Part shown: piece by piece, positions 1 through 7,790 of the stretch
Numbering within the stretch: position 1 is the first letter of the stretch
Layout: every line of letters starts with the position of its first letter
NCBI GenBank assembly: GCA_002495235.1
Contig: DAEG01000019.1
Coordinates: forward strand, 1-40,677
Reading direction: 5' to 3'
DNA length: 40,677 nucleotides
Source: Euryarchaeota archaeon UBA287
Lineage (GTDB): Archaea > Thermoplasmatota > UBA186 > UBA287
The notes under the pieces: model-generated
Databases searched by the model: none
What the model was told of the DNA's origin: nothing
The model's input: the letters and a program-made list of their open reading frames with translations, nothing else
Program-made: the position numbers and the translations under genes

Positions 1-214
1 GCTCGAAGTCCTCGCGCTGTGTGTTGCCGGGATCGTCGAAATGGACGTGCGCGTCTATTGCCCCCGGCATGACAAAGAGCCCTCTCATGTCGATGATGTC
101 AGCATTCTCCCTGATGTCGCTCGCTATCCTCTCTATCTTTTCTCCCTTTATCAGTATATCCTTGGTCTCCAGTGATCCCTGCTGAAGCATCCTGCAGTTC
201 TTAAGCAGCAGCAT
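1..214 (-). CDS. Dihydroorotase/hydantoinase-type amidohydrolase, 5' part only
   Basis: Only the first 71 or so residues are in the window; the gene runs off the left edge. The reading starts MLLLKNCRML and contains PGAIDAHVHFDDPG followed by REDFE. This is the metal-binding HxH strand of cyclic amidohydrolases (dihydroorotase, hydantoinase, allantoinase), which open cyclic amides using one or two metal ions. The start at 214 is supported by a GGAGGT about nine bases upstream, lying inside the 3' end of the preceding threonine-synthase-like gene, which it overlaps by 14 bases. Dihydroorotase (PyrC) would fit with pyrD/pyrK elsewhere in the window. However, co-transcription with two PLP enzymes points equally to a catabolic hydantoinase-like role. 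The fragment is too short to separate these. Confidence 0.8.
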   Translation of the reverse strand, partial: MLLLKNCRMLQQGSLETKDILIKGEKIERIASDIRENADIIDMRGLFVMPGAIDAHVHFDDPGNTQREDFE

Positions 215-1340
215 CCCTCTCAACCTCCGAGCGCAGCAGCCCTAAGGCATGTGCGTCCTTGAGCCCGCTGCCCGTTATCAGCGCCACGCATTCATCGCTC
301 TCGTCTATGCGTCCTTCAGATGTCTCTTTCATTATGGCTGCGATCGCAGAGGCCGAGGCAAGCTCCGCGAATATGCCTGTCTCAGATGCGAGGAGTTTCA
401 GCGACTCGAACATCTCGTCATCGCTCACGGTGGTGAAGTGTCCGCCGGACGCCCTGACGTCTCTCAGTGCCATAAAACCGTTCCTCGGCTTGCATACGGC
501 GATGCTCTCCGCCATGGTGTCCGGCTTGCATTCGTGCTCTCTGTCACAAAAAGCGTTTGCGAGCGGAGCGCAGCCATCAGCCTGAACACCTATGAGAACC
601 GGCAGCTCTTCCATCAGCCCGCATGCCTTTAGCTCCCTGAAACCCTTCCAGACCCCGCTCAGTATGCAGCCGTCGCCAACAGGAACGAACACAAAGGATG
701 GAGCACGGAAATCCAGCTGCTCTGCTATCTCAAATGCGACGGTCTTCTTCCCGTCTATGGTGTAAGGGTTGTATGCGGTGTTCCTGTTGTAGTATCCTCT
801 TTCCCTTGACACGGAGTTGCATATGTCGTAGCAGTCGTCGTACGTCGCGTCTATCGCGATGATGTCCGCTCCGTAAGCCCTCATCTGGGCCAACTTCTGG
901 GGCGCTGCGGTCTTTGGAACAAAGATGTAGCTCTCAAATCCCTCTGATGCACACAGGCAAGCCAATGATACACCCGCATTGCCCGTTGAGGCGCAGGAGA
1001 TCTTTTCATACCCCATGCTCTTCGCCACAGAGACAACAGCAGCAGAAGCCCTGTCCTTCAATGATCCGCTGGGATTCCTTGTCTCATCCTTGAGAAGGAT
1101 CCTCGCGCCATAAGCGCCCCATTCATAGAGCGGAGTCCCGCCCACGGATAGCTTTGTCCTTTTTCCTGCCGGCAGCAGAGCGCTGTACCTCCACATGTCT
1201 TTTCCCTCAAAGCGCACGTCGGTGCAGTCATACAGGGTCTCAAGGATCCCGCCGCATTCGCACGTGTATGCAGTCTTGTCAGGCTCAAAAACCCTGCCGC
1301 ATCTGCTGCACTTAAGCGCTCTCAGCCTCTCATTCATCAT
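201..1340 (-). CDS. Threonine-synthase-like PLP enzyme
   Basis: A 379-residue fold-type II PLP enzyme. The N-terminus carries a small zinc-ribbon-like segment (Cys11, Cys14, Cys27, Cys29), as in archaeal threonine synthases. The PLP lysine is Lys95 in NPSGSLKDR, where threonine synthases usually have SFKDR. It is followed by ASTGNAG and by PVGDGC, where the usual form is PVGNGG. Threonine synthase converts O-phosphohomoserine to threonine. The overall match is good, but these substitutions and the operon partners leave room for a related beta-replacement or ammonia-lyase activity. Its ATG at 1340 overlaps the stop of the upstream TrpB-like gene as ATGA, so the two are translationally coupled. 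Its 3' end contains the ribosome binding site of the amidohydrolase. Confidence 0.85.
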   Translation of the reverse strand: MMNERLRALKCSRCGRVFEPDKTAYTCECGGILETLYDCTDVRFEGKDMWRYSALLPAGKRTKLSVGGTPLYEWGAYGARILLKDETRNPSGSLKDRASAAVVSVAKSMGYEKISCASTGNAGVSLACLCASEGFESYIFVPKTAAPQKLAQMRAYGADIIAIDATYDDCYDICNSVSRERGYYNRNTAYNPYTIDGKKTVAFEIAEQLDFRAPSFVFVPVGDGCILSGVWKGFRELKACGLMEELPVLIGVQADGCAPLANAFCDREHECKPDTMAESIAVCKPRNGFMALRDVRASGGHFTTVSDDEMFESLKLLASETGIFAELASASAIAAIMKETSEGRIDESDECVALITGSGLKDAHALGLLRSEVERDAAA

Positions 1341-2782
1341 ATGAGCCCTACTCTCCTGTTGAACTCTCTTATGAGCTCGTCAGTCCTCTTATAGCCGTTC
1401 AACTTCTTCCTCCAGTGATCCCGGTCATACCACTGCTCGTTGAGCTCCTCAACGCTCTTTCCCTGCTGCTCAACCCACGTGAAATACTTCAGATTGTGTA
1501 TCCTCTTCCTGTCCCAGTAGGATAGCTCGGCCATGAAATCCGTTGTCGCTCCTTTAAGGTACCTCTCAAAGTCGCAGGCTGCCTGCGTTTCGGTATAGCC
1601 TGAACCAAGCTCTCTGAGTCTCGACTGGTAGAGCTCCATGGAATCCGTGGCCACGGTGAATATGATGTCATCCCCATCCATCTCGTAGTACTTTGCCATC
1701 TTTATAGCGCCCAGTATGTTGGCTATGGAGGATATGCCCAGAAGATCAAGCTTCTCCACGGTCTCGGAAGGCACTCCTCTGTCTCTGAGGAGTCCCCTGC
1801 CCTCCTGCGTGTTGAAAAGTCTTATGATGTGCATGCAGGCCTCATCATCTATGCCCGCCACCATGTCAAGATTCCTGGCGTCAAGGATCCACGGCACGTG
1901 CTTGTCACCTATGCCTTCTATCCTGTGCGCACCGAACCCGTTGTAGAGCAGCGTTGGGCACTGGAGAGCCTCTCCCGCGCATATCCTTATGCTGGGGAAT
2001 CTCTCTCTCAGGTAGTTTCCTGAGCCGAGGGTGCCCGCAGAGCCCTGCGTCAGGAACAGCGCTGTCAAGCGCTGTCCGCCCTTTCTCTCTTTAAGGTAGA
2101 CTTCCTCCATCGCCGGGCCGGTGACAGCGTAGTGCCACATGGGGTTCTCGAACTCTTCGAACTGGTTTAGGACCACTATTTCCTCAGGTCTCTCCTCCTT
2201 GAGCTCCTTGGTCTTGTCGAAGACCTCCTTCACGTTGCTCTCCACGCCGGGAGTGGGATATATCTCCGCACCGAGCTTCTTCAGCCACTCAAACCTCTCT
2301 CTGGACATTCCTTCGGGCAGAACGGCTATGCTGGGGCATCCCAGAAGGTAGGAGTTGTAGGCTCCGCCCCTGCAGTAGTTTCCTGTTGAAGGCCAGAGGG
2401 CCTTCTGCTTCGTGGGGTCAAACGCACCGGTGACAAGCCTGCTGACCAGAGGGCCAAAGGTAGCCCCGACCTTGTGCGAGCCCGTGGGAAAGAACCTGCC
2501 AAGAAGCACAAAGATCCTCGCTTTTACGCCAGTGAGCTCCTGAGGAAGCTCGAGATAATTGACCCCGCCGAACCCGCCGGTCTCAGGATCGTTCTTCCAC
2601 GTGATCCTGAAGAGATTCCTCGGGTGAAGGTCCCAGAGACCTATGCCCCTGAGCTCTTCCTTTATGCTCTCTGGCACCCTGGAGGGATCCCTCATCTGCT
2701 CGTAGGTCGGTATTATGATGTTCCTTTCCCTCGCCCTCTCTATGGCCTTCTCAAGGATCTTATCGTTCACACGCTCGGACAT
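1337..2782 (-). CDS. TrpB-like PLP enzyme with C-terminal extension
   Basis: About 481 residues, a fold-type II PLP protein. Lys104 in FFPTGSHKVGA is the expected Schiff-base lysine; GSHK is the tryptophan-synthase-beta-like form. STGNYCRGGAYNS and TQGSAGTLGSGNY resemble the substrate and phosphate loops. About 100 residues after the core, rich in Trp and Tyr, form an extension not present in TrpB or cysteine synthase. The frame is open up to 2944, but that stretch looks non-coding and overlaps the divergent gene. A TATA-like TTTATATC at 2813-2819 predicts transcription from about 2790, so I take ATG 2782 (ATG 2797 is the alternative). It is the first gene of a three-gene operon. The substrate is unknown; a beta-elimination or ammonia-lyase reaction is an inference. 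Confidence 0.82.
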   Translation of the reverse strand: MSERVNDKILEKAIERARERNIIIPTYEQMRDPSRVPESIKEELRGIGLWDLHPRNLFRITWKNDPETGGFGGVNYLELPQELTGVKARIFVLLGRFFPTGSHKVGATFGPLVSRLVTGAFDPTKQKALWPSTGNYCRGGAYNSYLLGCPSIAVLPEGMSRERFEWLKKLGAEIYPTPGVESNVKEVFDKTKELKEERPEEIVVLNQFEEFENPMWHYAVTGPAMEEVYLKERKGGQRLTALFLTQGSAGTLGSGNYLRERFPSIRICAGEALQCPTLLYNGFGAHRIEGIGDKHVPWILDARNLDMVAGIDDEACMHIIRLFNTQEGRGLLRDRGVPSETVEKLDLLGISSIANILGAIKMAKYYEMDGDDIIFTVATDSMELYQSRLRELGSGYTETQAACDFERYLKGATTDFMAELSYWDRKRIHNLKYFTWVEQQGKSVEELNEQWYDRDHWRKKLNGYKRTDELIREFNRRVGLI

Positions 2783-2958
2783 GTTATCCCTACGCATTAG
2801 TAAAGTGCCTCGATATAAACATTTGTCGGCATTTGTGCCAGCCTGAACAGAGGGAAAATTATAGAAGTCCAGATGCGGATTCATTCTCATGAGATTGCGC
2901 AAGGGCTCATACTCCTTTATGCCCGACAAGCACATTGTCCGCACATGGGGGGCAGGTC

Positions 2959-4110
2959 ATGAATAAATGGTTTCCCGCGATAGCTCTCGTAGCACTCATT
3001 GTCGTAATTGGCGTCATCATCTTCAGGACAGATGATGATGAAGAACGCACTATCGAGGTGGTATCTGCAGAAAAGATGGCAGGGCTTGAGGATCTCTTTT
3101 ACGATAAGGAGCCCTGGCTGGGCGCTGACGGGGCTTACTCTCTGGATATATCAGAATTTCAGCCAAACACAGTGCTGTGGGTGTTCGGTGATACGCTGTG
3201 GGGCAGTATTGAGGGTGGCAGAAAGGTGTGGACAAGCGTTCCTAACAATTCCATAGCGCTGCAGGACACAATGGATGGGACCATCAGGTTCTATTCGGAA
3301 GGAAAAAACGTCTTTAAGCTGGCAGAGTGGATCAGAGGGAGAGAGCTCTGGGGACCGTGGCCCTTTGCGCCGTTCATCCAGAATGGCAGGATATACCTGT
3401 TCCTAGAGGTCATAGATCTTGCCGGATTCAAGGACGGGGACTGGCTGGCGGGCGTATACCTGGCAGAGGTGGAGAACCCTGAAGACAGCCCGGATGGCTG
3501 GAGGATCAACTATTATCCCGCAGACTCTCTCCCTGTGAAGTATGAAAATCATTCGTATCTATGGCTTGCAACCGATGTCCTGTCTGGAGATAGCACTTAT
3601 TACATGTACGGAGTCAGGCAGGAACAGATCCGTGATGGAGATGGAAAACAGAGGATAATCAGGCATTTTGTTGTCGCTAGGACTAAAGAATGTGTGACCA
3701 GCCAGAGCTGGGAATTCTATGACGGCACTAGCTGGGTCAGCGAGCCTCAGATTGTGAGAGGTGGTCCCGCAGACCTCAGCACGGAATATTCTGTTGACTA
3801 CATCCCCTGCTTCGGCAAATATCTGTTAGTCTATCAGAACGATCAGACGGAAGACAGGTCATCCATCCTGGCAAGATGGGCGGATACTCCGGTGGGGCCG
3901 TGGAGCGAGCCGCAGTTGCTCTACAATCCGCCGGAGGCGGACGATAGCCGCTGGTCGTATGCGATGAAAGCCCATTATCCGCATCTCTCTGAGGGAGCGA
4001 ACGAGGTTGTAGTCTCTTACGTGGTCAGATCCTCTGTCGATGAGGAGACCCTGTCGGACCCCGACCTGTACCGCCCGCGTTTTGTCAGGATAACTTTCTC
4101 CGAGCGCTGA
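2959..4110 (+). CDS. Membrane-anchored DUF4185-like beta-propeller protein
   Basis: About 383 residues. An N-terminal hydrophobic helix (roughly residues 5-22) followed by an acidic stretch looks like a signal anchor, placing the rest outside the cell. The body has WVFGDTLWG near the first blade, several Trp/Tyr-rich repeats and ADTPVGPWSEP near the end. This layout is typical of five-bladed propellers of the DUF4185/glycosidase-like type. No catalytic acids can be assigned, so the sugar-related role is only a family hint. ATG 2959 is preceded by GGGGGGCAGG; an in-frame start at 2935 would place eight polar residues before the anchor. The gene is divergent from the PLP operon. Confidence 0.65.
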   Translation: MNKWFPAIALVALIVVIGVIIFRTDDDEERTIEVVSAEKMAGLEDLFYDKEPWLGADGAYSLDISEFQPNTVLWVFGDTLWGSIEGGRKVWTSVPNNSIALQDTMDGTIRFYSEGKNVFKLAEWIRGRELWGPWPFAPFIQNGRIYLFLEVIDLAGFKDGDWLAGVYLAEVENPEDSPDGWRINYYPADSLPVKYENHSYLWLATDVLSGDSTYYMYGVRQEQIRDGDGKQRIIRHFVVARTKECVTSQSWEFYDGTSWVSEPQIVRGGPADLSTEYSVDYIPCFGKYLLVYQNDQTEDRSSILARWADTPVGPWSEPQLLYNPPEADDSRWSYAMKAHYPHLSEGANEVVVSYVVRSSVDEETLSDPDLYRPRFVRITFSER

Positions 4111-4277
4111 TGACTTTGTAAAGACTTTCAACACCTCGGATCGACATGCCCTGGCAGACCGTAAGAAAAGACGGCAGCCAAAAGACGCAGGTCATATCCG
4201 AAGAACCACAGCTGCGTACATTAGAAAAAGTCTCAGAAATCAACAAAAGGTATAGATACAATATGTCATTCTTTGTT

Positions 4278-4856
4278 ATGAATATAAAGGCAATCGCGCT
4301 TAGTACAGCGCTCCTGTTAGCGCTGCTGGTGCTGAACACTCATGTGAGCTTCGCTCAGCAGGATGTCGAGCCGGGGATAGACGGGCTGCTGGATTTCCAG
4401 ACGAACCTGGATAACATAGTGGCTTTTGTCAGGTATGCCATCGGTAGTTTCAGCCTGTCAGGAGAGTGGATAGCTGGCATAGATGACTATATAGACTCTT
4501 TCCCTGGCAACGCGGCCCTCACTGCAGGGTTCTACCTGAGCGCCATATCAATTCTCGGACCGATAGCGCTCTTAATCGTGGAATATGCCCTGATACTTAC
4601 TATAGTAGGCATAGTATTTGTGCCCATAATCCTGATAGTGTTGTTATTATCATATGTGATCTTTGGAGCGGCCGGTCTCATCGGAGGATACTTTGTCTAC
4701 TCCCACAGCGGCGAAAGTGAAATGAACAGGGTAGCGGGAGTAATCCAGATGGTCGGTGGCGGGTTGTACATGACGCTTGTAGGAGCAACCTTGGGGCAAC
4801 TGGCTCAGGCGCTCGGTCTGATCCTGCAGCTTTTGGGCATGCTCGGGGTGGCCTGA
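4278..4856 (+). CDS. Membrane protein with signal peptide, unknown function
   Basis: About 192 residues. The N-terminus (MNIKAIALST, then a leucine-rich core ending VSFAQ) is a clear Sec signal peptide with cleavage expected after SFA. A soluble stretch of about 55 residues follows. Then comes a long hydrophobic region, probably two or three membrane helices with the segment LIVEYALILTIVGIVFVPI, a short polar YSHSGES loop and a last Gly-rich hydrophobic segment. I recognise no family. The start is chosen because AAAAGG-TATAGATA at 4245-4258 lies about 25 bases before ATG 4278; an ATG at 4263 is also possible. It sits between the propeller protein and another membrane protein in the same direction. 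Confidence 0.7.
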   Translation: MNIKAIALSTALLLALLVLNTHVSFAQQDVEPGIDGLLDFQTNLDNIVAFVRYAIGSFSLSGEWIAGIDDYIDSFPGNAALTAGFYLSAISILGPIALLIVEYALILTIVGIVFVPIILIVLLLSYVIFGAAGLIGGYFVYSHSGESEMNRVAGVIQMVGGGLYMTLVGATLGQLAQALGLILQLLGMLGVA

Positions 4857-4920
4857 GCGCTCTCTCCCCTTCCTTTTGTTGTGATAGACCTCAGATCACA
4901 CGCAACAGGCGTAGCGCTCA

Positions 4921-4935
4921 AAAAGGATATAAAAC
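4921..4935 (+). promoter_or_regulatory. BRE/TATA promoter of the 4956 membrane-protein gene
   Basis: AAAAGG followed by ATATAAAA is a textbook archaeal BRE plus TATA box. The TATA centre lies 25 bases before ATG 4956, so the transcript should start at or next to the start codon (leaderless). Confidence 0.75.
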
Positions 4936-4955
4936 TATAGTAACCTATCCATTCT

Positions 4956-5618
4956 ATGGATCCTGTAGTAATAATGGATCTGCTTGCCGGCTCATTTGGT
5001 TTTGTCACCAGCATAGTGCTTTTTCGCAGGTACTTTAGATACAGGAACATCCAAGCCCTTGCCCTTGCACTTTGCGTGTTTGTCTATGCTCTTGGGAATT
5101 TTCTCTGGGTCCTGGATGACGCACAAAGCGTTGAGCAGTTCATCTTTGTGCTTCCAGCCTACATCTCAAACTATCTTCCTGCATACTTCGGATTTATCTT
5201 TGTGGCTCAGATGATAGGAAAGAGGGAGAAGGAGATGGCGATCATAGGCACGGTGATAGCGCTCATAGGGATTGCCGGCTTCGTCGTTTTTCCGCTAGAA
5301 TCCAAGATCATCGGTACTACATCAGCCTACTATCTCGGCCCGGAGTTGGAACTGGTTCTCATACCCATGGTTCTTATGGCTCTGTCTCTGCCCGTGTTCC
5401 TGCTTGTTTACGGGTTTACTATGCGAAGAGCAGGGAACAGGAGAGAGGCGGAGAAAGGATTCCTTCTTTCGATAGGCTTCCTGCTGATGGTGCTCGGAGA
5501 GTTCATATTAGTACCGTACCTAAAGATTCCTCTGCTTCTTGATCAGATATTGTTACTCGCTGGATTTGCGTTTATATCTTTCGTGTTCCTGTACACGGAG
5601 CGGCCTCTGCGCAGGTGA
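4956..5618 (+). CDS. Seven-helix membrane protein, unknown function
   Basis: 220 residues, nearly all hydrophobic, with about seven predicted membrane helices separated by short charged loops (FRRYFRYRN, GKREKEM, RRAGNRREAEKG). Loop charge suggests the N-terminus is outside. The size and helix pattern recall the seven-helix sensor modules found at the N-terminus of some archaeal histidine kinases, but no kinase or other output domain follows. The TATA box 25 bases upstream fixes the start and implies a leaderless mRNA. There is no recognisable function; a stand-alone membrane sensor or transporter-like protein are both possible. Confidence 0.75.
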   Translation: MDPVVIMDLLAGSFGFVTSIVLFRRYFRYRNIQALALALCVFVYALGNFLWVLDDAQSVEQFIFVLPAYISNYLPAYFGFIFVAQMIGKREKEMAIIGTVIALIGIAGFVVFPLESKIIGTTSAYYLGPELELVLIPMVLMALSLPVFLLVYGFTMRRAGNRREAEKGFLLSIGFLLMVLGEFILVPYLKIPLLLDQILLLAGFAFISFVFLYTERPLRR

Positions 5619-5691
5619 TCTCGTAGGCATGTATGCTAAATGTGTTATATAGTAAATCATGTTTCGATATTGATTTTATTTAATAACGTAT

Positions 5692-6180
5692 TCATTGTAA
5701 AGTTTCGAATTCTCCCCTCTCCCGGATCTTGCGCACGTTGTCCCAGAGAAAGCAGCGCCCGTTCATTGTTATATACACTCCGTGAGGAAGGCCCTGTGCT
5801 AGCGCTATGGCACAACCAAGGTTGAACAGGCCGTCAGAGCTGCCAAAGACGTAGGGGCGCATCGCACCCGTGAGCACTACCGTTTTATCACTGATGTTCT
5901 GGCCCAGAAGCTTTGCTGTCTCTGTCATCGTGTCCGTGCCATGCGTTATAACGATTCTCTCTTCCTCGCAGCTACTGCACTCTTCGAGTATGAGTTTACG
6001 CTGCTCTTCGGTCATGTCGAGGCTGTCAACGAGCATGAGCGTCTTTACCCTCACAGGCTCCTTGCATCTTCCTGTGCGAAGCATCTCACTCACGTGCGTC
6101 TCTCTGAAAACGAGCCTGCCCGTGATCTCGTCGTAGTCCTTGTCGAAAGTGCCGCCAGTTACAAAGAGCGCTATTGCCAT
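5692..6180 (-). CDS. Single-domain asparaginase-like protein
   Basis: 162 residues matching only the N-terminal domain of type I/II L-asparaginases. TGGTFDK near the start holds the nucleophilic Thr, THGTDTM holds the second Thr-Asp pair, and VVLTGAMRP follows. Full asparaginases are about 330 residues and complete the active site with a C-terminal domain, which is absent here. The reading stops after EFETLQ, and no continuing homology is visible downstream (5622-5691 is AT-rich). Similar one-domain proteins exist as a family, so this is probably intact rather than broken. Whether it hydrolyses asparagine or another amide is unknown. It stands alone, divergent from the lipoprotein gene across an AT-rich spacer. 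Confidence 0.85.
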   Translation of the reverse strand: MAIALFVTGGTFDKDYDEITGRLVFRETHVSEMLRTGRCKEPVRVKTLMLVDSLDMTEEQRKLILEECSSCEEERIVITHGTDTMTETAKLLGQNISDKTVVLTGAMRPYVFGSSDGLFNLGCAIALAQGLPHGVYITMNGRCFLWDNVRKIRERGEFETLQ

Positions 6181-6291
6181 GAGAGAATAGCGCTATCCGG
6201 TTAGAAAAAGATATCTGTACTTTATTAACGATATAATATAAAATATATATCATAATTGCATTTACAAAATAACGGGTATGTGTATAAAAAT

Positions 6292-6301
6292 CTTTTAAAA
6301 T
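6292..6301 (+). promoter_or_regulatory. TATA box of the HExxH lipoprotein gene
   Basis: CTTTTAAAAT is centred about 24 bases before ATG 6320. This supports that start over an in-frame TTG at 6308 and implies a leaderless transcript. The surrounding spacer 6181-6319 is very AT-rich and has no other gene. Confidence 0.55.
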
Positions 6302-6319
6302 TCTAGATTGATACCACTT

Positions 6320-7432
6320 ATGAAATGGCTAGCGCTGCCGATAGCGATCTTATTCCTAAGCTGTTGTGTAGAGAATACAGAACTCTCGGTTCCGAACAGC
6401 ATAGGAGAGGTAGTTCAAATCGCCTCCGCAGACGGCTCGATCGTTCTGAGACCTACGATGAAGTACGACATTTTTGAGTGCATGCTCATCGCAGTCGGGT
6501 CTGACGCTGATTTTGTCGCTTCTGGCGGAAGCTTTCTGAGCGAAGAGGGACTTAGATTCCAGAGTTTTGCCAGAGAGAGGATCTCTGATGAGCTTGCAGA
6601 GGACATAAAACAGTACATAATGTTTGATGGAGAACTCCGTCCTACAGATCACCATATTTGGCCACAGCTGATGCGGAATTGTCCAACGACGAACAACATT
6701 GAGGAGATAACCGATTACATAAATGATATAGAGAGGTGGTTTCCAGAAATCGTAGAATCTTCATTTATGCGATATAAGGAGGAAATAGTTGAAACCGTAG
6801 AAAAATTCTGGAACGAGATCTTTTATGATTATTATTCAGACTTGTATCCAAAAATTGTTGGATACTGTAAGGAGGCTATAAAGGAGGTAGATCATATAAT
6901 TGACGGACGCTTTTCGAGCGTCGGAATCCTTGGATTTATGGAAGAATGGTCCGGGCACAGGTTTGAGAGGAGGGTTCGCATGGTCTTATATCCCAATCCT
7001 TTCAGAATGATGGGCGCATACGCGGTTGAAGAACCGGGAGATCCTTTTGTGACCAGCGTCAAGATCACAGAGCCCGTGGATGAATGGATAACAACTCCAT
7101 TTCATGAATTCTCTCACATATTGCTTAGAGATGTGTTCTACAGCATGGGCTTCAGGGGTATTGCTAATAACATAGAGCCAACGGAGTACGATGAGAGCCT
7201 CTTCCACTGGTATGGAGACATGAGAGGGGTCATCGAAGAGTACTGCGCTGCTGCCTTTGATATCTTCCTGCAGGTAAAGGCAGGTTTTATAGAGGAGAGC
7301 AAAGCGCTACAGTATCACTATTACAGAACGGATCTCTGTCTGGATCTCACGGAGTATCTGCTCAAGAACCACGGACCCGGCAAAGACATCGGAGAGACCT
7401 TTCTTGAGTTTCTCCGGTCAAGAACGGGATAA
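6320..7432 (+). CDS. Putative secreted zinc metallopeptidase lipoprotein (HExxH)
   Basis: About 370 residues. The N-terminus is a short hydrophobic helix ending in LSCC, a plausible lipobox-type cysteine, so the protein is probably exported and lipid-anchored. In the C-terminal half, FHEFSHILL (about residues 261-269) is an HExxH zinc motif. GVIEEYCAAAF about 40 residues later supplies the Glu expected as third ligand in gluzincins. The region between is rich in acidic and aromatic residues, and I recognise no named family in it. Peptidase function rests on the motif alone. A single gene with its own promoter, followed by a long structured spacer. Confidence 0.65.
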   Translation: MKWLALPIAILFLSCCVENTELSVPNSIGEVVQIASADGSIVLRPTMKYDIFECMLIAVGSDADFVASGGSFLSEEGLRFQSFARERISDELAEDIKQYIMFDGELRPTDHHIWPQLMRNCPTTNNIEEITDYINDIERWFPEIVESSFMRYKEEIVETVEKFWNEIFYDYYSDLYPKIVGYCKEAIKEVDHIIDGRFSSVGILGFMEEWSGHRFERRVRMVLYPNPFRMMGAYAVEEPGDPFVTSVKITEPVDEWITTPFHEFSHILLRDVFYSMGFRGIANNIEPTEYDESLFHWYGDMRGVIEEYCAAAFDIFLQVKAGFIEESKALQYHYYRTDLCLDLTEYLLKNHGPGKDIGETFLEFLRSRTG

Positions 7433-7465
7433 CAGAGAAAAAACACGCGTGATTTTCGTTTCCAA

Positions 7466-7668
7466 CCATTTTTCACACGTTTAGGGTAGGGGTATTCCTA
7501 TGAAAAATGGCTTTGCAGGAAGGCAGAAAAAACAGGATCCTGCAAAAAACAGCCAAAAGTTAATGTGATTACGTACACAGATCCTTTCACGCCTGTGTTT
7601 TTCTTTTTGGCAAACTTTTCAAATGAAAAGTCAGGACTCTCCAAAAAACGGAAAAAATCTGGAGATCC
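7466..7668. other. Array of six hairpins in a gene-free spacer
   Basis: The 617-base gap 7433-8049 has no convincing gene, but its left part is packed with inverted repeats: 7466-7475 with 7501-7510 (10 of 10), 7512-7520 with 7538-7546 (9 of 9), 7552-7559 with 7603-7611 (one bulge), 7575-7580 with 7593-7598 (6 of 6), 7614-7620 with 7625-7631 (7 of 7, four-base loop) and 7634-7643 with 7660-7668 (imperfect). T-runs follow the fourth (7596-7608) and sixth (7669-7674), as at archaeal terminators. It could be the 3' end of the lipoprotein mRNA, a non-coding RNA or a small mobile-element remnant. The function is not known. Confidence 0.6.
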
Positions 7669-7790
7669 TTTTTTGTAACGTATTCACATTTACATATAAT
7701 GCACATAACGTAACATTACTTATTGTGGCATGTTTTTTGCGATACTAAACTCTCTCAGAAAAACAGGAGGTGTGTTAATGTGAATCCGTA
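7560..7790. repeat. Three copies of a 16-base motif (TTAATGTGAWTMCGTA)
   Basis: Copies lie at 7560-7575 (plus), 7677-7692 (minus, three mismatches) and 7775-7790 (plus, two mismatches). A shorter related stretch is at 7707-7718. The first two are inverted relative to each other and flank the last three hairpins. The third overlaps the Shine-Dalgarno-led start region. They may be operator sites of a DNA-binding protein or arms of a long-range stem. Confidence 0.5.

Noticed and set aside
2783..2944. N-terminal extension of the TrpB-like protein up to 2944
   Set aside because: It lacks protein-like conservation, runs through the TATA box and overlaps the divergent gene's upstream region; the start at 2782 fits better.
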